A stretch of DNA of 56,477 nt from Rhodospirillales bacterium 24-66-33 (GTDB lineage: Bacteria > Pseudomonadota > Alphaproteobacteria > Reyranellales > Reyranellaceae), in the NCBI GenBank assembly GCA_002281855.1, contig NCHQ01000034.1, positions 1 through 56,477 of the forward strand, read 5' to 3'. Positions 10,196-18,339 of this stretch are shown piece after piece (positions within the stretch are counted from its first letter, which is position 1; the number at the start of each line of letters is the position of its first letter). Made by a program: the position numbers and the translations under genes. The notes under the pieces are model-generated. The model ran no database searches and was not told the origin of the DNA. It saw nothing but the letters and a program-made list of their open reading frames with translations.

Positions 10196-11068
10196 ATGGC
10201 GCGCCTGCACAACCTCGACATCGATCTCCTGCGCGCCTTCGTGACGGTCAGCGACCTCGGCAGCTTCACGCGCGCCGCCGAGACGCTGCTGCGCCGGCAG
10301 TCGACCCTCAGCCTCCAGATCAAGCGCCTCGAGGACGGACTCGGCAAACGCCTGCTCGACCGCGCGACGCGGCACGTCCGCCTGACCGCGGACGGTGACG
10401 CCCTGCTGCCGCATGCCCGCCAGATGCTCGAACTTAACGACCGGCTGGTCGCCAGCCTGGCGCAGCCGGCGCTGGCGGGGACCGTGCGCCTGGGCACGCC
10501 GGAGGATTTTGCGACCAGCTACCTGCCGCAGGTCCTGGCCCGGTTCGCCCAGGCCTACCCTGCCGTGCAACTCGAGGTGACGTGCGACCTCACGCTCACC
10601 CTGGTCGAACGTTTTCGGGAGGGCGCGTTCGACCTCGTGCTGGTCAAGCGCGAGCCCGAACGCTCCAACCGGGGCGTTCGCGTATGGCGCGAGCCGCTGG
10701 TGTGGGTGGCTGCCGGTCAACTGGTGCTGCCCGAGGAGGGCCCCCTGCCCCTCGTCGTCTCGCCGCCGCCCTGCGTCTACCGGAAGCGCGCCACGGATAG
10801 CCTGAACCGCGCGCGCCGCCGCTGGCGGGTCGCATACAGCTGTGCCTCCCTGGCCGGCCAGCACGCCGCCGTGAGGGCCGGCCTCGGCGTCACTGTACTG
10901 CCGAAGGACATGGTGCCCACTGGCCTCGCCGTGGTCGAACGGCGCTCGATGCTGCCCGACCTGCACGACACCGAGATCGCCCTCCTTGCCGCGCGCAGCC
11001 TCAGCGCCCCGGCCCGCCGACTGCACGACCATATCGTGCGCTCGCTGGAAGACGTCGGAAGACTCTGA
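10196..11068 (+). CDS. LysR family transcriptional regulator
   Basis: A 290-residue regulator. The N-terminal winged helix-turn-helix covers about residues 5-64 (LDIDLLRAFVTVSDLGSFTR, RRQSTLSLQIKRLE), followed by the linker helix and a periplasmic-binding-like effector domain (about 92-290). As is usual for the family it lies divergent to its likely target, here the SbtA-like permease gene, with 97 bp between the two starts. The inducer is unknown. Sequence alone does not show whether it is related to CbbR. Confidence 0.92.
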   Translation: MARLHNLDIDLLRAFVTVSDLGSFTRAAETLLRRQSTLSLQIKRLEDGLGKRLLDRATRHVRLTADGDALLPHARQMLELNDRLVASLAQPALAGTVRLGTPEDFATSYLPQVLARFAQAYPAVQLEVTCDLTLTLVERFREGAFDLVLVKREPERSNRGVRVWREPLVWVAAGQLVLPEEGPLPLVVSPPPCVYRKRATDSLNRARRRWRVAYSCASLAGQHAAVRAGLGVTVLPKDMVPTGLAVVERRSMLPDLHDTEIALLAARSLSAPARRLHDHIVRSLEDVGRL

Positions 11069-11101
11069 CGAGGTCTTGTTGAAGCGCGCCTCGTCGCGGG
11101 C

Positions 11102-12292
11102 CTATCTGGGTCCGAGCAGCCCGGCCGTCTTCAGCCCGGCGATGCCCGCCGCGTCGTAACCGATCTCCGCCAGCACCTCGTCATTGTGCTCGCCGATCTC
11201 CGGCGGATTGGAGACGAGCGGCGGCCGCCAGCCCATCATCTGGAACGGCAGCAGCGGCAGACGGGTCTGCACGCCGCCCGACAGGGTGGTCGGGGCCAGC
11301 GAACCGTTGGCCAAGAGGTGCGGATGATCGAACAGGTCCTGCGGCCGCGCGACCGGCGCGAAGGAGATGTCGGCCTCGAGGCACATCTGCTCGAGCGCGT
11401 CCTTGGTATAGGCCTTGAACACCGCGGCGACTTTCGGCACCAGCCACGGCCGCGCTTCGATGCGCAGGTTGTTGGTGGCGAGCTTCGGATCGGCCGCCAG
11501 ATCGGGCTGCTTGAAGAACTCGCAGAAGCGCTTCCACTGGCCGTCGCTGGTGATGCCGACGAAGACCTGCAGATCGTCGGCCGTGTTGAAGATCTCGTAG
11601 ACCGCCCACGAGCTCACCCTCTCCGGCATCGGCGGCGGCGCGACGCCGTTGATCGCGGTGATCGCGAGGTGCTGGCCCATCAGGAACACTACCGATTCGA
11701 ACAGCGCGCTCTCGACCAGGCCGCCCTTCCCCGTGCGGTCGCGCTGCTTCAGCGCCAGCACCGTGCCGAAGGCCCCGAACATGCCGCCGACGATATCGAT
11801 CACCGAGGTCCCGGCGCGCAGCGGCCGGCCGCTCGGGCCGGTCATGTAGGCCAGCCCGCCCATCATCTGCACGACCTCGTCGAGCGCCGGCCGCTTCTCG
11901 TAGGGCCCCGGCAGGAACCCCTTGAGCGCGCAGTAGACGAGGCGCGGGTTGATCTTCTCGAGGTCTGCCGGCCCAAGCTTGCGCTTGGCCATCGAGCCGG
12001 GCGCGAAATTCTCGATCAGCACGTCGGCCTTCTCGAGCAGCTTCACCAGCACCTTGCGGCCCTCGGGCGAATCGGCGTCGAGCGCCAGGCTCCTCTTGTT
12101 GCGATTGAAGTAGCCGAAGAAGCCCGCGCCGAAGCCGCGCAGCTTACGCGTACGGTCGCCGTCGACCGGTTCTACCTTGATCACCTCGGCGCCGAGGTCG
12201 GCCAGGATCATGCCGCACGACGGGCCCAGGATGGTGTGGGTGAGTTCGACGACGCGGACGCCCTTGAGGGGCGGTTCAAACGATGAGGTCAT
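11102..12292 (-). CDS. CaiB/BaiF family CoA-transferase (class III)
   Basis: A 396-residue class III CoA-transferase, which moves CoA between organic acids through a glutamyl/aspartyl anhydride. The N-terminal block (GVRVVELTHTILGPSCGM, LADLGAEVIKVEPVDGDRTR), the NRNKRSLALD segment and ALDEVVQMMGG with the probable catalytic Asp at residue 138 are typical, as is the C-terminal dehydratase-like tail PEIGEHNDEVLAEIGYD. The acyl substrate cannot be deduced. It is followed upstream on the same strand by an uncharacterised gene only 15 bp away. Confidence 0.93.
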   Translation of the reverse strand: MTSSFEPPLKGVRVVELTHTILGPSCGMILADLGAEVIKVEPVDGDRTRKLRGFGAGFFGYFNRNKRSLALDADSPEGRKVLVKLLEKADVLIENFAPGSMAKRKLGPADLEKINPRLVYCALKGFLPGPYEKRPALDEVVQMMGGLAYMTGPSGRPLRAGTSVIDIVGGMFGAFGTVLALKQRDRTGKGGLVESALFESVVFLMGQHLAITAINGVAPPPMPERVSSWAVYEIFNTADDLQVFVGITSDGQWKRFCEFFKQPDLAADPKLATNNLRIEARPWLVPKVAAVFKAYTKDALEQMCLEADISFAPVARPQDLFDHPHLLANGSLAPTTLSGGVQTRLPLLPFQMMGWRPPLVSNPPEIGEHNDEVLAEIGYDAAGIAGLKTAGLLGPR

Positions 12293-12307
12293 GCCCCACC
12301 GGATACC

Positions 12308-12955
12308 TCAACCCGCAGCGGCGAGCCACGTGTCGATATCTTTGGTGAGCGGCAGGCCCGCCGCCTCGGCGAGGACCCGATGCCCCATGCCGGCGCCGAC
12401 CATGAAGGCCTCCTGGTGCGGCAGCGCGTTGGCCTTGAGCATCGAGCGGATGGCCGGCCCATCATGGCCCCACCCGACCGCCTCGACCTTGCCGTCGAAG
12501 GCCCGGTTGAGGATCGCCAGGAAGCCCTCGCGTTCCTCGTCCGACAGGCCCGGCACCGCGTCGATGTCGCCGAGCACGAACAGCCGGCCCCGAAACTTCG
12601 CCACCAGGGCGGCGATGGAATTGCGCGGCTCGACGATGATTTCGCGGTTCGGACCGCGGCGCACGCGAGCAGCCAGTGACAGCGGCATCACGGCGGCACT
12701 GAGATGCGCGCCCGAATCCATGATCACCGAGGTGAGTTCACGGTAAGTGATCCCCAGCCGCTCGGCGCGCTTCAGCCGCATCATCGCCACTTCGGGCTTT
12801 GGCGTCTTCCAGGCCTTGGCGGCGGCGCGGCGCCACACCCAGGCCTCCCACGACATGTCGAAAGTCGGCCCGTTATTGTGCCCGATGGCGGGACGGCGCA
12901 GCAGCACCTCGACATTTGCATGCCGGACTGCAAGACGGTCGAAACGATCACCCAT
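12308..12955 (-). CDS. Conserved hypothetical protein with AIGHNNGP motif
   Basis: A 215-residue soluble protein. Residues about 22-30 read RPAIGHNNGPT, a motif often seen at the start of alphaproteobacterial hypothetical proteins. The C-terminal half (RLFVLGDIDAVPGLSDEE and MVGAGMGHRVLAEAAGLPL) looks like an alpha/beta domain, but no family is named. It precedes the CoA-transferase on the same strand with a 15-bp gap, so co-transcription is likely. No catalytic signature is visible. Confidence 0.6.
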   Translation of the reverse strand: MGDRFDRLAVRHANVEVLLRRPAIGHNNGPTFDMSWEAWVWRRAAAKAWKTPKPEVAMMRLKRAERLGITYRELTSVIMDSGAHLSAAVMPLSLAARVRRGPNREIIVEPRNSIAALVAKFRGRLFVLGDIDAVPGLSDEEREGFLAILNRAFDGKVEAVGWGHDGPAIRSMLKANALPHQEAFMVGAGMGHRVLAEAAGLPLTKDIDTWLAAAG

Positions 12956-13012
12956 TGCGCCTATTCTAGAGCAGTTCGGGCGAAGGTAAAACGCGCTATA
13001 CGAACGCCAACG

Positions 13013-13123
13013 ACCTCATGCTGAGGAGCAAGCGCAGCGAGCGTCTCGAAGCATGGGAACGAGCCCTTCGCTCGTCGCCCACCCTTCGAGACGCGGCCCT
13101 TCGGGGCCGCTCCTCTGAGTGAG
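13013..13123. repeat. Intergenic palindromic repeat element
   Basis: Between divergent genes lies a long imperfect inverted repeat. CCTCATGCTGAGGAGC at 13014-13029 pairs with GCTCCTCTGAGTGAGG at 13109-13124, and GCGTCTCGAAGCATGGG (13041-13057) pairs with CCCACCCTTCGAGACGC (13078-13094). Elements of the form CTCATCCTGAGGAGC...GTCTCGAAGGATGG are a well-known repetitive family in alphaproteobacterial intergenic regions. Confidence 0.75.
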
Positions 13124-13148
13124 GTCCAGGTCAGGTGAGGAGCGAGGC

Positions 13149-14639
13149 GTGGACGATTTTCAGGTCGATGTGTTGGTGGTTGGTGCAGGCAATGCCGCGG
13201 CGTGTGCGGCCCTGGCGGCGCGCGAGACGGGCGCGTCGGTCGCCATGCTGGAGGCGGCTCCCGAGGCCGAGCGCGGCGGCAACAGCACCTATACGGCCGG
13301 TGCCATGCGCGTGGTCTTCCACGGCGTCCACGACCTGGTGCAGCTCTACGACCTCACCGAGGACGAGAAGCGCGACGTCGATTTCGGCAGCTACACCGCC
13401 GACCAGTATCTCGACGACATGGGCCGGGTGACCAACTATCGCTGCGACCCCGAATTGACCGACATCCTGATCGGCCGCTCCTTCGAGACCATGAAGTGGA
13501 TGCGCTCCAAGGGCGTGCGCTTCCAGCCCTCCTACGGGCGCCAGGCCTTCAAGGTGAACGGCAAGTACAAGTTCTGGGGCGGCCTGGCGGTCGAGGCCTG
13601 GGGCGGCGGGCCGGGCCTGGTCGATCTCGAGCACAAGGCTGCCGTGAAGGCCGGCATTCCCATCCACTACGAGACGGCGGCGGTGTCGCTGATCGAGGAA
13701 GACGGCGTCGTGCGCGGCGTCATCGCCCGCCACAAGGGCCGCAAGGTGAAGATCGGCGCCAAGGCGGTCGTGCTGGCCTGCGGCGGGTTCGAGAGCAACG
13801 CCGAGATGCGCACGCGCTATCTCGGACCGACCTGGGATCTCGCCAAGGTGCGCGGCACCCGCTTCAACACGGGCGCTGGCATCAACATGGCGCTGGCGAT
13901 CGGTGCCAAGCCGCATGGCAACTGGTCGGGCGGCCACGCCGTCGGCTGGGACATGAACGCGCCGGAGTTCGGCGACCTCGATGTCGGCGACAACTTCCAG
14001 AAGCACTCCTATCCGCTCGGCATCATGGTGAACGCCAATGGCCTGCGCTTCGTCGATGAGGGCGCCGACTTCCGCAACTACACCTATGCCAAGTACGGCG
14101 CCGTGATCCTGGCCCAGCCGCAGCAGTTTGCCTGGCAGATCTTCGATTCGAAGGTGCTCGACAAGCTGCGCGACGAATACCGCATCAAGCGCATGACCAA
14201 GGTGCGTGCCGACACGATCGAGGAGCTGGCGAAGAAGCTGGAAGGCGTCGACGAGCAGCAGTTCCTGAAGACGATCAAGGAATGGAATGCCGCCGTCATG
14301 ACCGAGGTGCCGTTCAACCCGGCGATCAAGGACGGCCGCGGCACGCGCGGCCTCGCCGTGCCGAAGACCAACTGGGCCAACACGATCGACCAGGGTCCGT
14401 TCGAGGCCTATGCCGTGACCTGCGGCCTCACCTTCACCTTCGGCGGGTTGAAGATCAGCAACGAGGGCGAGGTCGAGAGCACCGACGGCCATACGATCCC
14501 GGGCCTATTCGCCGCGGGCGAACTGGTCGGCGGGTTGTTCTATCACAACTATCCCGGCGGCACGGGCCTGGTCTCGGGCGCCGTGCTGGGCAAGCTCGCA
14601 GGCGATGGTGCCGGCAAGTACGTCGCCGGGAAGAACTAG
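13149..14639 (+). CDS. FAD-dependent oxidoreductase, TcuA-like (tricarballylate dehydrogenase family)
   Basis: A 496-residue flavoprotein of the succinate dehydrogenase/fumarate reductase FAD superfamily. The dinucleotide-binding motif GAGNAAA is at about residues 12-18, followed by an acidic-ended beta strand and GGNSTYTAGAMR, which closely matches TcuA-type enzymes. The C-terminal block GLFAAGELVGGLFYHNYPGG and the flavin-binding end GTGLVSGAVLGKLAG complete the fold. GTG at 13149 is chosen because GAGGAGCGAGG precedes it and the protein then begins MDDFQVDVLVVGAG. TcuA oxidises tricarballylate to cis-aconitate, but the electron-transfer partner TcuB is absent nearby, so the substrate is unproven. 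Confidence 0.85.
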   Translation: MDDFQVDVLVVGAGNAAACAALAARETGASVAMLEAAPEAERGGNSTYTAGAMRVVFHGVHDLVQLYDLTEDEKRDVDFGSYTADQYLDDMGRVTNYRCDPELTDILIGRSFETMKWMRSKGVRFQPSYGRQAFKVNGKYKFWGGLAVEAWGGGPGLVDLEHKAAVKAGIPIHYETAAVSLIEEDGVVRGVIARHKGRKVKIGAKAVVLACGGFESNAEMRTRYLGPTWDLAKVRGTRFNTGAGINMALAIGAKPHGNWSGGHAVGWDMNAPEFGDLDVGDNFQKHSYPLGIMVNANGLRFVDEGADFRNYTYAKYGAVILAQPQQFAWQIFDSKVLDKLRDEYRIKRMTKVRADTIEELAKKLEGVDEQQFLKTIKEWNAAVMTEVPFNPAIKDGRGTRGLAVPKTNWANTIDQGPFEAYAVTCGLTFTFGGLKISNEGEVESTDGHTIPGLFAAGELVGGLFYHNYPGGTGLVSGAVLGKLAGDGAGKYVAGKN

Positions 14640-14649
14640 GCCCCCCGGT

Positions 14650-15618
14650 TCAAGGCGCATCGAACTTCGAAAACTGCTGTGTACTGCGGCAATTCGAACA
14701 TTCGGCCGAAGGCTTGTGGCGCTGATGCGCATTCAGCCGCCCAGCCAGTTCATCGAGGTCGGCGACATCACGCATGTCGCCGACACGGACACCGAAGTGA
14801 CCGGCGGCAAAGCTGCAAGGCGCGATGCTGCCGTGTTCATCGATAAAAATGAACTGATTGGCGATACGGCAATCGCTGATCGGCAACTCTATCTCCAATG
14901 CCGAGTCCCGAATGCGATCCAGATAGGCGCCACCCCCAAGTAGATTGGCGGACTGCGCCGCCAATTCCAGGCGCAACGGAGGCAGCAGCTCCTTGAGTGT
15001 CTCGACATCATTCGGCATCAGTCGATTGTCGGGAAAGAACTCGGGCCGGTCCCGGCCACCGAGCTGATTGAAGCTGATCTCCGAGATACCCCAGGATGCA
15101 AGTTCGCGGCAAAGGTCTGGAAAGCGCACGATATTGCCGCGCATCAGGACGACATTGGCTCGAAGGCGAAGCCGGGCGCCGGTCAGTCTGCACTCCTCCG
15201 CCAGAAGTCTGACGCCCCTGCTCAGCTTGCTGAACGCCCCGGGCCATCCGCGCATCTGATCATGGAAGTCCGAGAATCCGTCCACGCTGAACGTCACTTC
15301 CTTGTAGCATTCCATCAGATGATGCCGAACCTTCTGACTGCCCAGACTGGTGCCGTTTGTCGTCGTGCTGATCTCGATTCCATTCGCGCGGGCAAGCCGC
15401 GTCAGCTCGTCCAGTGGCTTCCAGAGCAACGGCTCGCCACCAAGCCAGGAAACGAGAACATCTTGCCCAGAGTGCCTTCGCCATCTGCCGAGCAACTCGA
15501 TAAAGCGGGCGATATGCTCCGGATCGGCCACGTTTCGGGGGATCGCCAGCCTTTTGTCATACGCACAGAAAGGGCAGCTCAGGTTGCAGGTTTCCAGGAC
15601 GCGCCAGACGATGACCAT
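14650..15618 (-). CDS. Radical SAM protein with SPASM-like C-terminus
   Basis: A 322-residue radical SAM enzyme. The [4Fe-4S]/SAM motif CxxxCxxC is CNLSCPFC at about residues 11-18, followed by GGEPLLW and TTTNGTSL, typical partial-TIM-barrel landmarks. The C-terminal region has additional cysteines (ISDC, APCSFAAGHFG, AECSNCRS) arranged as in a SPASM-type auxiliary cluster domain. The enzyme is cytoplasmic and its substrate is unknown. The gene directly follows a Nudix-type regulator gene: ATG at 15618 is 5 bp past that stop, and an alternative GTG at 15627 overlaps it. Base composition is visibly less G+C rich than the surrounding genes, which hints at transfer. Confidence 0.85.
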   Translation of the reverse strand: MVIVWRVLETCNLSCPFCAYDKRLAIPRNVADPEHIARFIELLGRWRRHSGQDVLVSWLGGEPLLWKPLDELTRLARANGIEISTTTNGTSLGSQKVRHHLMECYKEVTFSVDGFSDFHDQMRGWPGAFSKLSRGVRLLAEECRLTGARLRLRANVVLMRGNIVRFPDLCRELASWGISEISFNQLGGRDRPEFFPDNRLMPNDVETLKELLPPLRLELAAQSANLLGGGAYLDRIRDSALEIELPISDCRIANQFIFIDEHGSIAPCSFAAGHFGVRVGDMRDVADLDELAGRLNAHQRHKPSAECSNCRSTQQFSKFDAP

Positions 15619-15623
15619 TTCGC

Positions 15624-16325
15624 TCACCCTGCCCGTCGGTAGAGTTCGGCGGGTCGAAACGCTGCACCGGTCTCGAGCTTGCCGGTTGCCTTCAGCCACC
15701 CGCGATCGAGGATCTTGCGCCGGAAAGCAGGCTTTGCCAGCGGCTCCCCAAGAATTGCCTCATGCACTTCCTGGAGTTGGCGGAGAGTGAATAGCTTAGG
15801 CAGAAGCTCAAGTCCGACGGCGCTGTAATCGAGTTTGCCCCGCAATCGTCGCACAGCCGTCGCCAGAATTTCGTCGTGATCGAAGGCGAGCCGTTCCATC
15901 GTTCCGTCCGAAAGAAGGACCGACGCGCACTTTTGATTCGCCGATAGTCTGACTTGCCCCAGCGCCAGATTGCGCGAACCTTCCAAGCAACCTCTGAGGC
16001 GTTCGGCATGCACCAGGGCGTAGTAGGCCACGCTGATGACCCGGCCGCGTGGATCTCGATCGGGCCTGCCGAAGGTATAGAGCTGTTCGACGAAGGCGTC
16101 CGGAAGTCTCGCCTTCTCGCGAAGCAATCGACTGACAGTGTCGTCGAGAGACTCCTGAATGTGCACGAAGCCGCCGGGGAGAGCCCAGGCTTCCGATACG
16201 GCATCATCACGCCGTATTGCGAGAACGCTCAGTCGTCCGGCATCGATGGTCAGCAGGACCAGATCGACGGCAACGGAAGGCCTGGCGAAATCCGACAGGG
16301 AGGGAGTTTCCTTTTCTACTTTCAT
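15624..16325 (-). CDS. Nudix-domain transcriptional regulator (NrtR-like)
   Basis: A 233-residue protein with an N-terminal Nudix fold (about 12-135) and a C-terminal winged-helix segment (KLFTLRQLQEVHEAILGEPL followed by AFRRKILDRGWL), the architecture of NrtR-type regulators that sense ADP-ribose or related nucleotides. The Nudix box begins GGFVHIQESLDD, but the catalytic REUxEExGU part reads REKARLP, so the metal-binding glutamates are lost and hydrolase activity is unlikely. ATG at 16325 (MKVEKETPSLSD) is chosen; a longer start at 16433 would leave no promoter. The gene is coupled to the radical SAM gene and has a repeated AT-rich motif upstream. Confidence 0.82.
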   Translation of the reverse strand: MKVEKETPSLSDFARPSVAVDLVLLTIDAGRLSVLAIRRDDAVSEAWALPGGFVHIQESLDDTVSRLLREKARLPDAFVEQLYTFGRPDRDPRGRVISVAYYALVHAERLRGCLEGSRNLALGQVRLSANQKCASVLLSDGTMERLAFDHDEILATAVRRLRGKLDYSAVGLELLPKLFTLRQLQEVHEAILGEPLAKPAFRRKILDRGWLKATGKLETGAAFRPAELYRRAG

Positions 16326-16336
16326 CGCACCACCAT

Positions 16337-16370
16337 AATATTCCACATGGATATATCCCCTATGGATATT
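16337..16370. promoter_or_regulatory. Candidate operator/promoter of the Nudix-radical SAM operon
   Basis: An AT-rich island just upstream of the Nudix regulator start contains ATGGATAT twice, at 16347-16354 and 16362-16369, spaced by 15 bp. It is also bounded by an imperfect inverted repeat, AATATTCCA (16337-16345) and TGGATATT (16363-16370). NrtR-type regulators commonly autoregulate, so this is a likely binding site, by inference. Confidence 0.45.
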
Positions 16371-16456
16371 AGTCAACGCCTCAGCGCGGACGCTTGCGGA
16401 CTGGCCATCCGGCGGATAGGTACCAATCAACATCGACAGGTCCCGGGAGGCACCTC

Positions 16457-17434
16457 ATGACATTCATTTCCCGCCGCCAAGCGCTCGCCCTCGGCGGCTC
16501 GTCGCTGCTCCTGCCGTCCGCCGCGCGCGCGCAGGCCAACTGGCCGGCCGGCCCGGTCACCTTCGTCGTCGGCTATGCCGCGGGCGGCAGCACGGACATC
16601 AATGCCCGCGAGCTGGCGCACGTCATGACGCCGGTCATCGGCCAGCAGATCATCATCGAGAACAAGGGCGGCGCCGCCGGCTCGATCGGCCTGCGCGCGG
16701 TGGCGAACGCCAAACCCGACGGACAGACCCTGTTCGTCGCCGTCGGCACCAACGTGATCATCAATCCGTACGTGCAGAAGGGCATGATCGACACCCTCTC
16801 CTCGCTGGCGCCGATCTGCCAGATCACGGACTACCAGTACGTGCTGGTCGTGGGGAACAAGGTGCCGGTGAAGAATGCGGCCGAGCTGGTGGCGATGGCC
16901 AAGAAGGATCCCGAGAAGCTCACTTTCTCGTCGTCGGGCGTCGGCGGAAACAACCACCTCGCCGGTGCGCTGTTCGCGGAAGCGGCCGGCATCAAGATCA
17001 CCCATGTTCCATACAAGGGCACGGGACCGGCGGTGGCCGACGTGATCAGCGGCCAGATCACCATGAACTTCTCGTCGCTGCCGCCGGCGGTCTCCCAGGT
17101 CAAGGGCGGCAACCTCAAGGCGCTGGCGGTGACCGGCAACAAGCGCGTCAGTTCCATGCCCGACGTGCCGACCCTGAAGGAACAGGGGATCGACGTCGTC
17201 GTCACGAGTTGGCAAGGTCTCTTCGCCCCGGCCAAGACCCCGCCCGACATTCTCGACAAGATCGACAAGGCGACCAAGGAAGCCATGAAGAACCCCAAGT
17301 GGCAGGAGGCGCTGGCGCGCGACGGGCTGGAGATGCCGCCCGACCGCACCCGCGCACAGTTCGCCAAGTTCGTCGCCGAGGAGCACGCCTTCTGGGGCAA
17401 GAAGCTGCGCGAGCTCAACGTCCAGATGGAGTAG
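16457..17434 (+). CDS. Tripartite tricarboxylate transporter substrate-binding protein (TctC/Bug family)
   Basis: A 325-residue periplasmic binding protein. The N-terminal signal has twin arginines (SRRQALALGG) and an ARAQA cleavage site at about residue 27. The mature protein shows the Bug fold landmarks FVVGYAAGGSTDINAR (ligand loop), IENKGGAAGSIG, THVPYKGTGPAVADVISGQ and SWQGLFAPAKTP. Such proteins deliver carboxylates to TctAB permeases, and many genomes carry orphan copies like this one, since no tctA or tctB is in the window. The TcuA-like flavoprotein nearby would fit a tricarboxylate ligand, but this is inference. ATG at 16457 follows GGGAGG. Confidence 0.92.
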   Translation: MTFISRRQALALGGSSLLLPSAARAQANWPAGPVTFVVGYAAGGSTDINARELAHVMTPVIGQQIIIENKGGAAGSIGLRAVANAKPDGQTLFVAVGTNVIINPYVQKGMIDTLSSLAPICQITDYQYVLVVGNKVPVKNAAELVAMAKKDPEKLTFSSSGVGGNNHLAGALFAEAAGIKITHVPYKGTGPAVADVISGQITMNFSSLPPAVSQVKGGNLKALAVTGNKRVSSMPDVPTLKEQGIDVVVTSWQGLFAPAKTPPDILDKIDKATKEAMKNPKWQEALARDGLEMPPDRTRAQFAKFVAEEHAFWGKKLRELNVQME

Positions 17435-17449
17435 CGGTCGCGGACCGCT

Positions 17450-18307
17450 TTACTCCGGCGTCCGTGCCTGCGCCTGTGTGCGCCGCCTCTCCTCGCCCAG
17501 TGCCCTGAGGCGCTCGACATCCTCAGGCTTCACGCGCCCATAGCGAGGCCGCCAGTCGTCGTCGGACGGCCAGGGCACATCCGACCGCCGTGTGGTGCGC
17601 GGCGCGGCGGCATCGCGCAGGAGGGCCAGCGCCTGCCCCGCGATCGTGCGCTGCAGGTCCGGCCGCCACGGCGGGCCGCACGGATTGCCCAGTGGGAAAT
17701 CGGTGAACAGGAAGCGCGGCACGCCGCAATATTCGACGATGTCGAGGGCGGAGCCGACGATCACGGTCGGCATTCCGTTGGCTTCAAGATGGCGGGCGAC
17801 CAAACTCACGGTTTGGTGGCAGACGGGTCAAAGTGGCGACAGCAACGCCGCATCGGCCCCGTCGGCGCGCAATCGCGCCAGGACCTGCGGCGCATCGATC
17901 TCCATCGTCTTGCGCTGGCTGTACTCGGTGGGCACGCCGTGGAAGCGCGCCGCCACACCGCCGACCAGGCCCTCTGCCGCCCCGTGCTGGACGGCCTCGA
18001 TCGGCAGGAAGCTGGCCCGGTCGTCGGTATGGGTCGATTCCTTGTCCCAGGCGAGGTTGCCGGTGAAGAGCCTGGCCGGCGCCGGGGAGATCGCGTCCGA
18101 CCAGACTTGCCGCTTGCCGGAGGCATCACGATTGCCGAGATCCGGCGGACTTGCTGTCGTGACGAGACCGATCCTCGCCTCGGACAAGGGCTTGGCGAGC
18201 GGCGCGAACGGCACCGTGTCGAAGCGCGACCAGACGTAGTCGGACGGGTAGCCGAGCGCGCGATAGTAGTCCCTCGTGCGATCCCTGTAGCGGACGGTCT
18301 CAGTCAT
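17450..18307 (-). CDS. Selenoprotein, GrdB/PrdB-like reductase family, in-frame UGA (Sec160)
   Basis: Two open stretches in the same frame (18307-17831 and 17827-17450) are joined by one TGA at 17830-17828. Read as selenocysteine, the protein has 285 residues with the motif SPL-U-PVCHQTVSLVARHLE, a U-x-x-C redox pair (Sec160, Cys163). As I recall the family, related glycine/sarcosine/betaine reductase B-like proteins have a cysteine here (CPVCHQT), so the TGA sits at the expected catalytic position. Downstream residues (GSALDIVEYCGVPRFLFTD, then FPLGNP) remain conserved, which argues against a nonsense mutation. A SECIS-like hairpin follows. The start ATG at 18307 has GGAGGAAGCG upstream. The gene follows the AhpD-like selenoprotein gene by 32 bp. 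The substrate is unknown; full-length GrdB proteins are longer (about 430 residues). Confidence 0.88.
17799..17817 (-). promoter_or_regulatory. Bacterial SECIS-like hairpin of the GrdB-like gene
   Basis: On the minus strand ACCAAAC (17817-17811), loop CGTGA (17810-17806), GTTTGGT (17805-17799) forms a perfect 7-bp stem. The loop begins 17 nt after the UGA and has G at its second position, which meets the published bacterial SECIS criteria (apical loop 16-37 nt after UGA, G in the first two loop positions). Confidence 0.8.
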
Positions 18308-18339
18308 CGCTTCCTCCGGCTTCTAGTGTTGCCGCCAGC

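Noticed and set aside
13131..14492. 453-codon minus-strand frame
   Set aside because: Antisense to the TcuA-like flavoprotein; His/Leu/Val-rich shadow typical of high-G+C coding DNA.
17828..17830. Nonsense mutation or sequencing error as explanation of the TGA in the GrdB-like gene
   Set aside because: The TGA is at the catalytic position, the downstream frame stays conserved, a SECIS-like hairpin follows, and the neighbouring gene shows the same combination independently.
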